NCBI RefSeq assembly: GCF_019218755.1
Contig: NZ_JAHUWZ010000005.1
Span: 396,421-460,420, forward strand
From: Acidovorax sp. sif1233
GTDB lineage: Bacteria > Pseudomonadota > Gammaproteobacteria > Burkholderiales > Burkholderiaceae_C
Direction of reading: 5' to 3'
DNA length: 64,000 bases
Shown: positions 53,464-64,000 of the stretch, one piece after another
Layout: each line of letters begins with the position of its first letter
Position numbering within the stretch: position 1 is the first letter of the stretch
Notes under the pieces: model-generated
Databases searched by the model: none
What the model saw: only the letters and a program-made list of their open reading frames with translations
What the model was told of the DNA's origin: nothing
Position numbers and translations under genes: made by a program

Positions 53464-54597
53464 CTACCTGCTCGTGCGCGCCAGATAGCGCTTGCGCCAG
53501 AACACCAGCACCAGCGCCACGGCGATGAACGCCATCGAGCCCATCGCCCACCAGAAGCCGTTGGCCTTGTGGATCAGCGGAATGAACTCGAAATTCATGC
53601 CGAAGATGCCGGCGATGAGGTTCAGCGGCAGGAACACGGCGGTGAGCGCCGTGAGGGTGCGCATGATGTCGTTGGTGCGGTTGCTCTGCACGGAAAAGTG
53701 CATCTGCACGGCGGTCTCCGTGCTCTGCTCCAGCCGCCGCACGTGGTGCACCACGCGCTCGATGTGCTCCAGCACGTCGCGGCTGCGCACCTTGAGCAGG
53801 TCCAGCTCGCGCAGGCCGGCGGGGGTGTCGGGCAGGGCCCAGGTTTCGAGGGCGTCGATCCAGTCCTGCACGGCGGTGCGCTGGTCCTCGCAGATTTCAT
53901 CGAGCTTGTGCAGCGCCAGCCGCGCCTCGAGCAGCGAGCTCCAGTTCACGTAGCGGGCGCGGGGCTTGAGCAGTTCGGTCTGCCAGTGGTCCAGCTGGCG
54001 CGTGAGTTCGCGGCGCAGGTCCAGGTAGCCGTCCACCATGAGGTTGACCACGCGCAGCATCAGGTCGGCCGGGCTGGTGGGCCGGCGCGCCCCGGGCACG
54101 GGGCTGCTGCGGCCCTCGCTCGCGGGGGCGGGCGTGGCGGCCAGCAGGCGCGCGGCATACGCATCGCGCACGGCGCAGTCCGTGGGGTGCACCGTCAGCA
54201 GCAGCTGGTCGAACACCGCGAAGCCCACGGGGCTGGTGTCGATGCGGCGCAGCACCGGCGGGCCGGCCCGCTTGAGCGGGGAGGCGGCGTCGCCGGGCTG
54301 CCCCGCTTCGGCCTCCGGGCCGCCGCCCTGCGCGGTGGCCAGCCGGCGGAACACGAGCAGGTCGTACTGGGAGGTGTAGTCGTAGTGCGAGGGAAGCTGC
54401 GCGTTCAGCAGGTCGGAGACATGCAGGTCCACCAGCTGCAGCCCCACCAGGGCCTGCAGGCTCGCCTGGATCTCGGCCAGCCGCGCCTGGAAGGCCGGGC
54501 GCGCGCAGGCGATCCAGACAAAGCCCTGGGCAGGCATCTGCGTGGGCAGCTCGGCCAGCTCCTGCACGCTGCCGCTGTGGATGTGAAAAATGCGCAT
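53464..54597 (-). CDS. CorA-family divalent cation transporter
   Basis: 377 residues. A cytoplasmic N-terminal domain with a long helix (about 200-290, ARYVNWSSLLEARLALHKLD) leads to two C-terminal membrane segments. The defining GMN motif is present (NLIAGIFGMNFEFIPLIHKA). It forms a homopentameric channel for Mg2+ or related ions (Zn2+ efflux in the ZntB branch). The branch cannot be settled here. A Pro/Gly-rich insert (about 90-105 and 150-170) is unusual. It is transcribed on the minus strand, 60 bases after hemB. Confidence 0.9.
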   Translation of the reverse strand: MRIFHIHSGSVQELAELPTQMPAQGFVWIACARPAFQARLAEIQASLQALVGLQLVDLHVSDLLNAQLPSHYDYTSQYDLLVFRRLATAQGGGPEAEAGQPGDAASPLKRAGPPVLRRIDTSPVGFAVFDQLLLTVHPTDCAVRDAYAARLLAATPAPASEGRSSPVPGARRPTSPADLMLRVVNLMVDGYLDLRRELTRQLDHWQTELLKPRARYVNWSSLLEARLALHKLDEICEDQRTAVQDWIDALETWALPDTPAGLRELDLLKVRSRDVLEHIERVVHHVRRLEQSTETAVQMHFSVQSNRTNDIMRTLTALTAVFLPLNLIAGIFGMNFEFIPLIHKANGFWWAMGSMAFIAVALVLVFWRKRYLARTSR

Positions 54598-54611
54598 GCG
54601 ACCCCGGGTGG

Positions 54612-56426
<1,815 letters not shown>

Positions 56427-56580
56427 AGTGGGCAGCTCCCTGCGGCGCCGCGCGCCTTCTCCCTGGTCCCTTCTACCGGCCCGCTGCGGTGGCCGGGCCC
56501 CGCGCGGCGCCCCTGCCCTGTACCGCGCCCGTGCTTGCGGGGCACGGGTGACGCATGGCGCCATGGATGGCTGAGACGGC
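56427..56580. other. Short gap with degenerate family B-like sequence
   Basis: No gene. CTCCCTGCGGCGCCGCGCGC and CTTCTCCCTGGTCCC at about 56438-56472 resemble an eroded family B left module. Confidence 0.35.
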
Positions 56581-57678
56581 ATGCACAAGACCTCCGCCTG
56601 GCCTCTGGCGCTGATCTACACGGCGCTGATCGTCTTCGCCAGCCTGTTCCCGTTCGACGGGTGGCGCGCGCAGGGCATCGATCCCCTGGTGTTCCTGCTG
56701 GCGCCGTTGCCGCCGCCGTACTGGACGGGCTTCGACATCGCCACCAATGTCGTGGGCTATGCGCCGCTGGGTTTTCTGCTGGTGCTGGCCATGCTGCGCT
56801 CGGGCTGGCGGCGCGGCGCGGTGCTGCTGTCCACGCTGGTGGGCGTGCTGCTGTCGCTGGCCATGGAGTTTCTGCAGATCTACCTGCCCCGGCGCGTGCC
56901 CTCCAACCTGGACCTGCTGCTCAACGCGGCGGGGGCGCTGGTGGGGGCGCTGAGTGCCGCGCTGCTGGAGCGCGCGGGCGCCATCGACCGCTGGAGCGAC
57001 TTCAGGGGGCGCTGGTTCGTCGCCGATGCCAGCGGCGCCATCGTGCTGCTGGCGCTGTGGCCCCTGGCGCTGCTGTTCCCGGCGGCCGTGCCGTTCGGGC
57101 TGGGCCAGGTGCTCGAGCGGCTGGAGGCCGCGCTCATCGAGCTGCTGGCCGATACCCCGTTCCTGGAATGGCTTCCGCTGCGCGACGCCGCGTTCGACCC
57201 GCTCTCGCCCAGCGGCGAGCTCCTGTGCGTGACGCTGGGCCTGCTGACCCCCTGCCTGCTGGGCTACTGCGTGATCCGCTCCGTGGGCCGGCGCGCGCTG
57301 TTTGCCCTGGGGGTCGTGGCCGTGGGCGTCACGCTCACCGCGCTGTCGGCCGCCCTGAGCTGGGGGCCCGTGCATGCCTGGGAGTGGATGGGCCTGCCCA
57401 CGCGCGTGGGCGTGTGGGGTGCGCTGGCGCTGGCGCTGCTGCTGCTGGCGCTGCCCCGGCGTGCCTGCGCGGCCGTGCTGCTGGTCGCGCTGGTCTGGCA
57501 CCTTGCGCTGCTCAACCAGGCGCCCACCAGCGCCTACTTCGCGCAGACGCTGCAGATCTGGGAGCAGGGCCGGTTCATCCGTTTTTACGGCCTGGGCCAG
57601 TGGCTGGGCTGGCTGTGGCCCTATGCCACGCTGCTGTATGTGCTGTTGCGCGTGTCCCGGCGCGAGTCGCAAACCTAA
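56581..57678 (+). CDS. VanZ-like family membrane protein
   Basis: 365 residues with about ten membrane segments. The N-terminal third is the VanZ-like domain: ALIVFASLFPFDGW, TNVVGYAPLGFLLVLAML, MEFLQIYLPRRVPSNLDLLLN and the AAGALVGAL helix. The remaining two thirds are further hydrophobic helices of no known function. VanZ confers low teicoplanin resistance in enterococci, but most bacterial homologues have no assigned role. It is followed after nine bases by the ferredoxin gene. Confidence 0.85.
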   Translation: MHKTSAWPLALIYTALIVFASLFPFDGWRAQGIDPLVFLLAPLPPPYWTGFDIATNVVGYAPLGFLLVLAMLRSGWRRGAVLLSTLVGVLLSLAMEFLQIYLPRRVPSNLDLLLNAAGALVGALSAALLERAGAIDRWSDFRGRWFVADASGAIVLLALWPLALLFPAAVPFGLGQVLERLEAALIELLADTPFLEWLPLRDAAFDPLSPSGELLCVTLGLLTPCLLGYCVIRSVGRRALFALGVVAVGVTLTALSAALSWGPVHAWEWMGLPTRVGVWGALALALLLLALPRRACAAVLLVALVWHLALLNQAPTSAYFAQTLQIWEQGRFIRFYGLGQWLGWLWPYATLLYVLLRVSRRESQT

Positions 57679-57687
57679 AATGGGTGG

Positions 57688-58047
57688 ATGAGCGACACCA
57701 ACCCCTCGCCGGCCGCAGCGCCCGGCTACTACCAGCGCCACATCTTCTTCTGCCTGAACGACCGGACCAACGGCGAAGACAGCTGCGCCCACCACAACGC
57801 CCAGGCGGGCTTTGACCGCTGCAAGGCGCAGGTCAAGGCGGCCGGCCTGGCGGGCGCCGGCAAGGTGCGCGTGAACAAGGCGGGCTGCCTGGACCGCTGC
57901 GCGGCCGGCCCCGTCGCGGTGGTCTACCCCGAAGGCACCTGGTACACCTATGTCGACGATGCCGACATCGACGAGATCGTCGAGTCGCACCTCAAGAATG
58001 GCCAGATCGTGGAACGCCTGGTGCCACCGGCGGAACTCGGGCGCTGA
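57688..58047 (+). CDS. Thioredoxin-like (2Fe-2S) ferredoxin
   Basis: 119 residues. The Cys pattern fits shethna-type/thioredoxin-fold ferredoxins: Cys22, Cys33 (CX10C), Cys67 and Cys71 (CX3C, in KAGCLDRCAAGP), with one extra Cys45. It carries a [2Fe-2S] cluster for electron transfer. It is probably cotranscribed with the VanZ-like gene. Family A repeat copy 11 separates it from the following hydrolase. Partner unknown. Confidence 0.9.
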   Translation: MSDTNPSPAAAPGYYQRHIFFCLNDRTNGEDSCAHHNAQAGFDRCKAQVKAAGLAGAGKVRVNKAGCLDRCAAGPVAVVYPEGTWYTYVDDADIDEIVESHLKNGQIVERLVPPAELGR

Positions 58048-58068
58048 AAGCGCCTCCATCCTGGACTT

Positions 58069-58132
58069 TGGAATGATTTCAGCCGCTGGCGCACGACTGC
58101 CGTGCGCTAACAGCTATTGATTGAGTAGCAAT
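58069..58132 (-). repeat. Family A palindromic repeat, copy 11
   Basis: On plus: GATTTCAGCCGCTGGCGCAC, GACTGCCGTGCGCTAACAGC, TATTGATTGAGTAGC. The reverse orientation. It ends just before the GTG start of the alpha/beta hydrolase. Confidence 0.8.
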
Positions 58133-58134
58133 TC

Positions 58135-58788
58135 GTGAATGCCCAAACCGAACGCCTGAGCTTGTCCGGCGCCGCTGGCGCCATCGAGGCCGTGCGCGAT
58201 GCCGCCGCGCCCGACGGCGGTGCGCCTCCCCGGGGCGTGGCCATCATCGCGCACCCCCATCCCCTCTTTGGCGGCACCATGGACAACAAGGTGGTGCAGA
58301 CGCTGGCGCGCGCCTTCGTGCAGTGCGGCTGGACGGCGGTGCGCTTCAACTTCCGGGGCGTGGGCGGCAGCGAAGGCGTGCACGACGAAGGCCGGGGCGA
58401 ACTGCAGGACCTGCTGGCCGTGGTGGAGCAGGTGGCGCCCGCGGGCGACGCGGGGCCGCGCATCGCGCTGGCGGGTTTTTCGTTCGGCGCATTCGTCACC
58501 AGCCACGCGCTGGCCGCCCTCTGGCCGCAGGGCCGCGTGGACCACGCGGTGCTGGTGGGCACCGCGGCCAGCCGCTTCACCGTCGCCCCGGTGCCCTCCG
58601 ACGCCCATCTGCAGACCCTGGTCGTGCATGGCGAGCAGGACGACACCGTGCCGCTTTCCGCAGTGATGGACTGGGCGCGGCCCCAGATACTGCCTGTCAC
58701 AGTCATTCCCGCGGGCGGCCATTTCTTTCACGGACAATTGCCGCTTCTGAAGAATCTGGTGGTGCGCCACCTTCGGTCGGGGGGCTGA
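58135..58788 (+). CDS. Alpha/beta hydrolase
   Basis: 217 residues starting at GTG 58135 (MNAQTERLSLSG). The nucleophile is Ser116 (GFSFGAF), with Asp in HGEQDDTVPL and His in PAGGHFFHGQ. The oxyanion region AHPHPLFGGTMDNKV is typical of the dienelactone-hydrolase-like cluster often labelled CocE/YfhR-like or COG2945. The substrate is unknown. The start is preceded by the end of family A repeat copy 11, so the repeat supplies its leader. Confidence 0.88.
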   Translation: MNAQTERLSLSGAAGAIEAVRDAAAPDGGAPPRGVAIIAHPHPLFGGTMDNKVVQTLARAFVQCGWTAVRFNFRGVGGSEGVHDEGRGELQDLLAVVEQVAPAGDAGPRIALAGFSFGAFVTSHALAALWPQGRVDHAVLVGTAASRFTVAPVPSDAHLQTLVVHGEQDDTVPLSAVMDWARPQILPVTVIPAGGHFFHGQLPLLKNLVVRHLRSGG

Positions 58789-58894
58789 AACGCCCCGGCC
58801 GCGGCAGGCCACGCCGCCGCGCCTTCCTCTTCCTGTCCCGTCTTTCTTCTTCATTCCCTTTTTTCCTTGAGCCTTTCCAGCCCCCTATTGCCCC

Positions 58895-60064
58895 ATGAAA
58901 CGAATCCTGTCCGCGCTGCGATCCCTGGCCGTCCTTACAGCGGTGGCCCCTGCCGCCTTCGGGGCCTTTGCCCAGGCGCCACAACCTCCCGAAATCGCCG
59001 CGCGCACATACCTGCTGGTGGATGTCACCGCCAACCAGGTGCTCGCGGCCAAGGACATCGATGCTCCCGTCGAGCAGGCCTCGCTCACCAAGCTCATGAC
59101 CGGCTACCTGGTGTTTGATGCGTTGCGCGCCAAGAAGATATCCCTGGAGCAGAAGCTGCCCGTGAGCGTGCGCGCCTGGAAGATGCCCGGCTCGCGCATG
59201 TTCATCGACCCCAAGATGCAGGTGCCGGTGGAAGACCTCATCAAGGGCATGATCGTGCAGTCGGGCAACGACGCCACCATGGCGCTGGCCGAAGGCGTGG
59301 GCGGCACGGCCGAGAACTTCGTCAAGCTCATGAACGACCAAGCCCAGGCACTGGGCATGAAGGGCACGAGCTACAAGAACCCCGAAGGCCTCACCGAACC
59401 CGGCCACACCACCACCGCGCGCGACCTTTCCGTGCTGGCCATGCGCCTTATGAAGGACTTCCCGGAGTACATGCACTACTACTCCACCAAGCAGTACAGC
59501 TACCCCGGCACTCCCGCGTCGAACGGGAGCAACCGCAATTCGCTGCTGTTCCGCGACCCGACGGTGGACGGGCTCAAGACCGGCCATACCGCTGCCGCGG
59601 GCTACTGCCTGGTGGCCACGTCCAAGCGTGAATTCCCCGGCGTGGGCCAGCGCCGCCTGCTGTCCATCGTGCTCGGGGCCGCCAGCGAAAATGCGCGTGC
59701 GAATGAAAGCCAGAAGCTGTTGAACTGGGGCTATACCGCGTTCGAGGCCGTCAAGCTGTTCGAGGCCGGCAAGCCCGTGGCCACGCCCGCCGTCTGGAAG
59801 GGCACGGAAAACACCCTCAAGATCGGCCGCGAGGAAGCCATCGTCGTGGCGGTGCCCTCGGGCAGCGCAGGCAAGATCACCACGCAGATCGCACGGCCCG
59901 ACCCGCTGGTGGCACCGTTCACCAAGGGCCAGTCCGTCGGCCACCTCAAGGTGATGCTGGGCGAGCAGGCCCTGGCCGAGGTGCCCCTCATCGCGCTCGA
60001 AGGCGTGGATCAGGCGGGGATCCTGGGCCGGGCCTGGGATGCGATCCGGCTGTGGATCAAGTAG
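58895..60064 (+). CDS. D-alanyl-D-alanine carboxypeptidase (PBP5/6 family)
   Basis: 389 residues. A signal peptide ends FGAFAQA (about 27). The serine-peptidase S11 triad motifs are Ser63-x-x-Lys66 (ASLTKL), Ser123-Gly-Asn125 (VQSGNDA) and Lys228-Thr-Gly (DGLKTGHT). The C-terminus ends in an amphipathic helix (GILGRAWDAIRLWIK) that binds the inner membrane. It removes the terminal D-Ala of pentapeptides to trim peptidoglycan. It is a single gene followed by a family B repeat. Confidence 0.93.
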   Translation: MKRILSALRSLAVLTAVAPAAFGAFAQAPQPPEIAARTYLLVDVTANQVLAAKDIDAPVEQASLTKLMTGYLVFDALRAKKISLEQKLPVSVRAWKMPGSRMFIDPKMQVPVEDLIKGMIVQSGNDATMALAEGVGGTAENFVKLMNDQAQALGMKGTSYKNPEGLTEPGHTTTARDLSVLAMRLMKDFPEYMHYYSTKQYSYPGTPASNGSNRNSLLFRDPTVDGLKTGHTAAAGYCLVATSKREFPGVGQRRLLSIVLGAASENARANESQKLLNWGYTAFEAVKLFEAGKPVATPAVWKGTENTLKIGREEAIVVAVPSGSAGKITTQIARPDPLVAPFTKGQSVGHLKVMLGEQALAEVPLIALEGVDQAGILGRAWDAIRLWIK

Positions 60065-60068
60065 CAGG

Positions 60069-60190
60069 ACCATCCCCCTGAGGCGCTGCCGCGCCTTCAC
60101 CCCGTCTCCCGAATGGCTGCGCCATTCGGGAAGGGGCGCGCAGCCAGTGCAGCGGGGCGGCCCTTGCACGGCTGCTCTGGCATGGGTCGC
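60069..60190 (+). repeat. Family B modular repeat, copy 9
   Basis: CCCCCTGAGGCGCTGCCGCG, CCTTCACCCCGTCTCCC, the GAATGGCTGCGCCATTC hairpin, GGGAAGGGGCGCGCAGCCAG and a right part around GGCCCTTGCACGG. It lies between the carboxypeptidase and the str promoter. Confidence 0.8.
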
Positions 60191-60258
60191 ACGCTTTCAA
60201 GAGCGGCGGGCAATGTTGGCGTACCGGGATGGGTTTTAAGGGGAACGCCCCACGGCAC

Positions 60259-60287
60259 TTGCCCGTTGGGGTCCATGCTGCTACATT
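60259..60287 (+). promoter_or_regulatory. Candidate promoter of the str operon
   Basis: TTGCCC, a 17-base spacer, TACATT. It lies 66 bases before rpsL, with a G/T-rich leader between. Confidence 0.5.
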
Positions 60288-60352
60288 AGAAGGCTTTTCG
60301 GAATTTCCGAAGGGTTTCACGTTTTCGTTTTTTACGTTTAGGGACGTATTTC

Positions 60353-60730
60353 ATGCCAACCATCAATCAACTAGTCCGTCAGGGGCGCGAGGTCGAAAAG
60401 ATCAAGTCCAAGAGCCCTGCGATGGAGAACTCCCCCCAGCGCCGCGGCGTGTGCACCCGTGTGTACACCACGACGCCAAAGAAGCCTAACTCCGCTCTGC
60501 GGAAGGTCGCCAAGGTTCGCCTGACCAACGGTTTCGAAGTGATTTCCTACATCGGCGGTGAAGGCCACAACCTGCAGGAACACAGCGTGGTGCTGGTTCG
60601 CGGCGGTCGTGTCAAGGACTTGCCCGGTGTGCGTTACCACATCGTGCGCGGTTCGCTCGACTTGCAAGGCGTGAAAGACCGCAAGCAATCGCGCTCCAAG
60701 TACGGTGCCAAGAAGCCCAAGGCCAAGTAA
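60353..60730 (+). CDS. rpsL: Small ribosomal subunit protein uS12
   Basis: 125 residues, full length. The decoding-centre loop [13 protein letters not shown] carries Lys43, and the [11 protein letters not shown] loop Lys88 and Asp89, the residues altered in streptomycin resistance. Both lysines are wild type here. First gene of the str operon rpsL-rpsG-fusA-tuf. Confidence 0.98.
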   Translation: MPTINQLVRQGREVEKIKSKSPAMENSPQRRGVCTRVYTTTPKKPNSALRKVAKVRLTNGFEVISYIGGEGHNLQEHSVVLVRGGRVKDLPGVRYHIVRGSLDLQGVKDRKQSRSKYGAKKPKAK

Positions 60731-60797
60731 GCCCTGCGCTTTTGCACAACAGAATTTTCGGTGCTGTCTCCCGCGTGGCGCGGTGATGCAGCGTAGT

Positions 60798-60827
60798 GAC
60801 CCCAAACGCAGGTGTTCTGCGCGGGTC
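60798..60827 (+). promoter_or_regulatory. Hairpin in the rpsL-rpsG spacer
   Basis: GACCC-caaa-CGCAG-GTGTT-CTGCG-c-GGGTC, a two-step stem in the 171-base spacer. In other bacteria S7 represses str translation by binding a structure in this spacer. The hairpin is a plausible candidate; the S7 role is inference. Confidence 0.5.
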
Positions 60828-60901
60828 GAGTAAGTGGGAGTCCTGATTGGCTCTCGCGGTGTCTGAAAAGATGCCAACTGAAGCAAAGATAGAGGTGAAA
60901 A

Positions 60902-61375
60902 ATGCCACGTCGTCGCGAAGTCCCCAAACGTGAAATCCTGCCGGATCCCAAGTTCGGCAATGTAGAGCTGTCCAAATTCATGAACGTGATCATGGAAGGC
61001 GGCAAGAAGGCAGTTGCAGAGCGCATCATTTACGGCGCCCTGGAACTGATCGAGAAGAAGCACCCTGACAAGGACCCTCTGGAAGCGTTCACCGTTGCCA
61101 TCAACAACGTGAAGCCCATGGTCGAAGTGAAGTCCCGCCGCGTGGGCGGTGCCAACTATCAGGTGCCCGTCGAAGTGCGCCCTGTCCGTCGCCTGGCCCT
61201 GTCCATGCGCTGGATCAAGGAAGCCGCCCGCAAGCGCGGCGAGAAGTCGATGGCCCAGCGTCTGGCCAACGAGCTGCTCGAAGCCACCGAAGGCCGTGGC
61301 GGCGCCATGAAGAAGCGTGACGAAGTGCACCGCATGGCCGAAGCCAACAAGGCATTCAGCCACTTCCGCTTCTAA
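60902..61375 (+). CDS. rpsG: Small ribosomal subunit protein uS7
   Basis: 157 residues, full length ([20 protein letters not shown]). It is an early 16S rRNA-binding protein of the head domain and a known translational repressor of the str operon in E. coli. It is the second gene of the str operon, with a strong hairpin in the following spacer. Confidence 0.98.
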   Translation: MPRRREVPKREILPDPKFGNVELSKFMNVIMEGGKKAVAERIIYGALELIEKKHPDKDPLEAFTVAINNVKPMVEVKSRRVGGANYQVPVEVRPVRRLALSMRWIKEAARKRGEKSMAQRLANELLEATEGRGGAMKKRDEVHRMAEANKAFSHFRF

Positions 61376-61404
61376 ATCGACGAACTGCCCTCGTCGCCAA
61401 GCGC

Positions 61405-61434
61405 AAGGCTGCCGGCATTCTTGCCTGCAGCCTT
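61405..61434 (+). promoter_or_regulatory. Strong hairpin in the rpsG-fusA spacer
   Basis: AAGGCTGC-C-GGCA-TTCT-TGCC-T-GCAGCCTT, about twelve paired bases with one mismatch and a four-base loop. No T-run follows, so it is not a classic terminator. It may be an mRNA processing or stability element. Confidence 0.5.
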
Positions 61435-61526
61435 GTGGCGATTGAGGCGGTCACAAAATTGACGGGTCGCAGCGCCACAATGCTGGGCCCTTCCCCTGAA
61501 TAACACGACCCATCCAAGGATCCACC

Positions 61527-63629
61527 ATGGCTCGCAAGACTCCCATCGAGCGCTACCGCAATATCGGTATCTCGGCCCACATTGACGCTGGCAAGACCAC
61601 GACCACCGAACGTATCCTGTTCTACACGGGCGTGAGCCACAAGATTGGTGAAGTGCACGACGGCGCTGCCACCATGGACTGGATGGAGCAGGAACAAGAG
61701 CGCGGCATCACGATCACCTCGGCTGCCACGACCTGCTTCTGGAAGGGCATGGACAACTCCTACGAAGAGCACCGCTTCAACATCATCGACACCCCCGGTC
61801 ACGTGGACTTCACGATCGAAGTGGAACGTTCGATGCGCGTGCTCGACGGCGCCTGCATGGTGTACTGCGCCGTGGGTGGCGTGCAGCCCCAGTCGGAAAC
61901 CGTCTGGCGCCAGGCCAACAAGTACAAGGTGCCCCGTCTGGCCTTCGTGAACAAGATGGACCGTACCGGTGCCAACTTCTTCAAGGTCTACGAGCAGATG
62001 AAGCTGCGCCTGAAGGCCAACCCCGTGCCCGTGGTGATCCCGATCGGCGCCGAAGACAAGTTCACCGGCGTGGTCGACCTGCTCAAGATGAAGGCCATCC
62101 TGTGGGATGAAGCCTCGCAGGGCATGAAGTTCACCTACGAAGAAATTCCAGCCGACCTGGTCGCATCCGCCAAGGAATGGCGCGAGAAGATGGTGGAAGC
62201 CGCTGCTGAAGCCTCCGAAGAGCTGATGAACAAGTACCTGGAAGAGGGCGACCTCTCCGAAGCCGAGATCAAGTTCGGCCTGCGTACGCGCACCATCGCC
62301 ACGGAAATCCACCCGATGCTGTGCGGTACCGCTTTCAAGAACAAGGGTGTGCAGCGCATGCTGGACGCCGTGATCGACTACCTGCCAGCACCGACGGACA
62401 TTCCTGACGTGACCGGCACGGACGAAGACGAAAAGCCTGTCACCCGCAAGGCGGATGACAACGAGAAGTTCTCGGCCCTGGCATTCAAGCTGATGACCGA
62501 CCCGTTCGTGGGCCAGCTGACCTTCGTGCGCGTGTACTCCGGCGTTCTGAGCAAGGGCGACACCGTCTACAACCCCATCAAGGGCAAGAAGGAACGTATC
62601 GGCCGTATCGTGCAGATGCACGCTAACGAGCGTCAGGAAGTCGAAGAAATCCGCGCCGGTGACATCGCTGCCTGCGTGGGCCTGAAGGACGTGACGACCG
62701 GTGAAACGCTGAGCGACATCGACTCCCAGATCATTCTGGAGCGCATGGTGTTCCCTGAGCCCGTGATCACGCAGGCCGTGGAACCCAAGACCAAGGCCGA
62801 CCAGGAAAAGATGGGCATCGCGCTGCAGCGCCTGGCTGCAGAAGATCCATCCTTCCGCGTGAAGACCGACGAAGAATCGGGCCAGACGCTGATCGCCGGC
62901 ATGGGCGAGCTGCACCTGGAAATCATCGTGGACCGCATGAAGCGTGAATTCGGCGTGGAAGCCAACGTGGGCAAGCCCCAGGTGGCCTACCGCGAAACCA
63001 TCCGCAAGACGGTGGAAGAAGCCGAAGGCAAGTTCGTGCGCCAGTCCGGCGGCAAGGGCCAGTACGGCCACGTCGTGCTCAAGATCGAACCCAACGAAGC
63101 CGGCAAGGGCATCGAGTTCGTCGACGCGATCAAGGGCGGTGTGGTTCCTCGCGAATTCATCCCGGCCGTGGAAAAGGGTATCAACGAAGCCGTCACGCAA
63201 GGCGTGCTGGCCGGCTACCCCGTGGTGGACGTCAAGGTCACGCTGCACTTCGGTTCGTACCACGATGTGGACTCGAACGAACTGGCGTTCAAGATGGCTG
63301 CCATCTTCGGCTTCAAGGAAGGCTGCCGCAAGGCCAACCCCGTCATCCTGGAACCCATGATGGCCGTGGAAGTGGAAACGCCTGAAGACTACGCCGGCAC
63401 GGTGATGGGCGATCTGTCCTCCCGCCGTGGCATGGTCCAGGGCATGGACGACATCCCGGGCGGTGGCAAGGCCATCCGCGCCGAAGTGCCGCTGTCGGAA
63501 ATGTTCGGCTACTCGACCTCGCTGCGTTCCGCGACGCAAGGCCGCGCCACGTACTCGATGGAATTCAAGCACTACAGCGAAGCGCCTCGCAACGTGTCCG
63601 AAGCCATCATGGCTGCACGCGCCAAGTAA
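61527..63629 (+). CDS. fusA: Elongation factor G
   Basis: 700 residues, a translation GTPase that drives tRNA/mRNA translocation. G motifs: AHIDAGKTT (P loop), [11 protein letters not shown] (switch I), DTPGHVDF and NKMD. The C-terminal domains are complete, with [10 protein letters not shown] and the terminal [11 protein letters not shown]. Third gene of the str operon. A hairpin with T-run follows it. Confidence 0.98.
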   Translation: MARKTPIERYRNIGISAHIDAGKTTTTERILFYTGVSHKIGEVHDGAATMDWMEQEQERGITITSAATTCFWKGMDNSYEEHRFNIIDTPGHVDFTIEVERSMRVLDGACMVYCAVGGVQPQSETVWRQANKYKVPRLAFVNKMDRTGANFFKVYEQMKLRLKANPVPVVIPIGAEDKFTGVVDLLKMKAILWDEASQGMKFTYEEIPADLVASAKEWREKMVEAAAEASEELMNKYLEEGDLSEAEIKFGLRTRTIATEIHPMLCGTAFKNKGVQRMLDAVIDYLPAPTDIPDVTGTDEDEKPVTRKADDNEKFSALAFKLMTDPFVGQLTFVRVYSGVLSKGDTVYNPIKGKKERIGRIVQMHANERQEVEEIRAGDIAACVGLKDVTTGETLSDIDSQIILERMVFPEPVITQAVEPKTKADQEKMGIALQRLAAEDPSFRVKTDEESGQTLIAGMGELHLEIIVDRMKREFGVEANVGKPQVAYRETIRKTVEEAEGKFVRQSGGKGQYGHVVLKIEPNEAGKGIEFVDAIKGGVVPREFIPAVEKGINEAVTQGVLAGYPVVDVKVTLHFGSYHDVDSNELAFKMAAIFGFKEGCRKANPVILEPMMAVEVETPEDYAGTVMGDLSSRRGMVQGMDDIPGGGKAIRAEVPLSEMFGYSTSLRSATQGRATYSMEFKHYSEAPRNVSEAIMAARAK

Positions 63630-63642
63630 GCGCGTCGAGTGA

Positions 63643-63677
63643 AAGGTCTGCCCTGGGCAGCCTTTCCTCTTTTTTTT
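63643..63677 (+). terminator. Terminator-like hairpin between fusA and tuf
   Basis: AAAGG-t-CTGCC-CTG-GGCAG-CCTTT followed by CCTC and seven T. It may reduce read-through from fusA into tuf. Confidence 0.6.
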
Positions 63678-63679
63678 GA

Positions 63680-63740
63680 GTCAAATTGGCTGCTGGCGCT
63701 TGTCTATAAAGCGCTAGCAGCTATTAAAACAGTAGCAAAA
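63680..63740 (-). repeat. Family A palindromic repeat, copy 12
   Basis: On plus: AAATTGGCTGCTGGCGCTTG, TCTATAAAGCGCTAGCAGCT, ATTAAAACAGTAGC. The reverse orientation, near consensus. It lies in the fusA-tuf spacer directly after the terminator-like hairpin. Confidence 0.9.
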
Positions 63741-63849
63741 TTCTTGCAATCTGCGACCCGGTGCCGTCCTGTTGCCCTGTGCGGGACGAACCAGCAATCG
63801 GGTGCAGACGTTAAACCCCAACACAGGCATTGCTCTTTGGAGATTCAAA

Positions 63850-64000
63850 ATGGCAAAAGGTAAATTCGAACGGACCAAGCCTCACGTCAACGTGGGCACG
63901 ATCGGCCACGTGGACCATGGCAAGACGACGCTGACGGCGGCCATCGCCACCGTGCTGTCCGCCAAGTTCGGCGGCGAAGCCAAGGCATACGACCAGATCG
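63850..64000 (+). CDS. tuf: Elongation factor Tu (partial, N-terminus only)
   Basis: The first 50 codons, cut by the right edge. [20 protein letters not shown] followed by the P-loop [11 protein letters not shown] identifies EF-Tu, the GTPase that brings aminoacyl-tRNA to the ribosome. The ATG is preceded by TTGGAGATTCAAA. It follows fusA as in other str operons. Confidence 0.97.
   Translation, partial: MAKGKFERTKPHVNVGTIGHVDHGKTTLTAAIATVLSAKFGGEAKAYDQI

Overview
The window is about 64 kb of GC-rich chromosome from a betaproteobacterium of the order Burkholderiales, most likely family Comamonadaceae and close to Acidovorax. This placement rests on gene content and on two families of dispersed intergenic repeats I associate with that group. 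It is inference, because no 16S gene is present. Most of the window is ordinary core chromosome. There is one small accessory insertion (about 4.1-7.6 kb), and repeats have moved into intergenic and even coding DNA. I saw no tRNA or rRNA gene, CRISPR array, insertion sequence or prophage.

Layout. 0-4 kb: a siderophore-uptake locus made of a periplasmic binding protein cut by the left edge, a Fur-box-like site, an AraC regulator and a TonB-dependent receptor. 4-8.3 kb: a truncated copy of a metallo-beta-lactamase-fold hydrolase, a 14-repeat Kelch surface protein with an IPTL-CTERM tail, and the intact hydrolase. 8.3-10.6 kb: a LysR regulator divergent from a GST, tautomerase and SnoaL-like set. 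10.7-14.9 kb: a GspE/PilB-type ATPase, exonuclease III, pyrE and a DUF4124 protein. 15-18.3 kb: gatCAB. 18.5-23.3 kb: mreBCD and PBP2 (rod-shape operon). 23.4-29.3 kb: an EamA exporter, a porin, a polar amino-acid ABC transporter and a TSUP transporter. 29.5-31.5 kb: an ammonium transporter with a sigma-54/NtrC-type promoter. 31.6-33.6 kb: a monooxygenase-like protein and a GMC oxidoreductase. 33.9-37.8 kb: an Mla-type lipid transport operon. 37.9-42.7 kb: a type II NADH dehydrogenase and a DUF1501/DUF1800 pair. 43-44.6 kb: CsbD, an exported CX10C-repeat protein and a bacteriohemerythrin. 44.7-49.3 kb: a creBCD cluster with tandem cre-box-like sites. 49.4-54.6 kb: MarC, an SDR, dienelactone hydrolase, an amidohydrolase, a GST and CorA. 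54.7-58.8 kb: hemB, a candidate small RNA, a HemJ-like protein, VanZ, a ferredoxin and an alpha/beta hydrolase. 58.9-60.1 kb: a D,D-carboxypeptidase. 60.3-64 kb: the str operon rpsL-rpsG-fusA-tuf, with tuf cut by the right edge.

The most interesting structure belongs to no single gene. Twelve copies of a roughly 55-base palindromic repeat (family A: TAGCT, AGCGCTTG, spacer, AAGCGCT, GGCC) lie through the window. Most sit at gene ends, but three lie inside coding sequence. One supplies an in-frame peptide insertion in the NADH dehydrogenase. Two supply much of the signal sequence of an exported protein or lipoprotein. A second, modular GC-rich repeat (family B, CCCCCTGAG followed by hairpins) has about nine copies and interrupts the mla and mre operons. 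Other points of note are the tandem cre boxes before creD, the NtrC/sigma-54 control region of amt, a structured candidate RNA beside hemB, unexplained minus-strand terminators before amt, and start codons of xth and pyrE that overlap on opposite strands.
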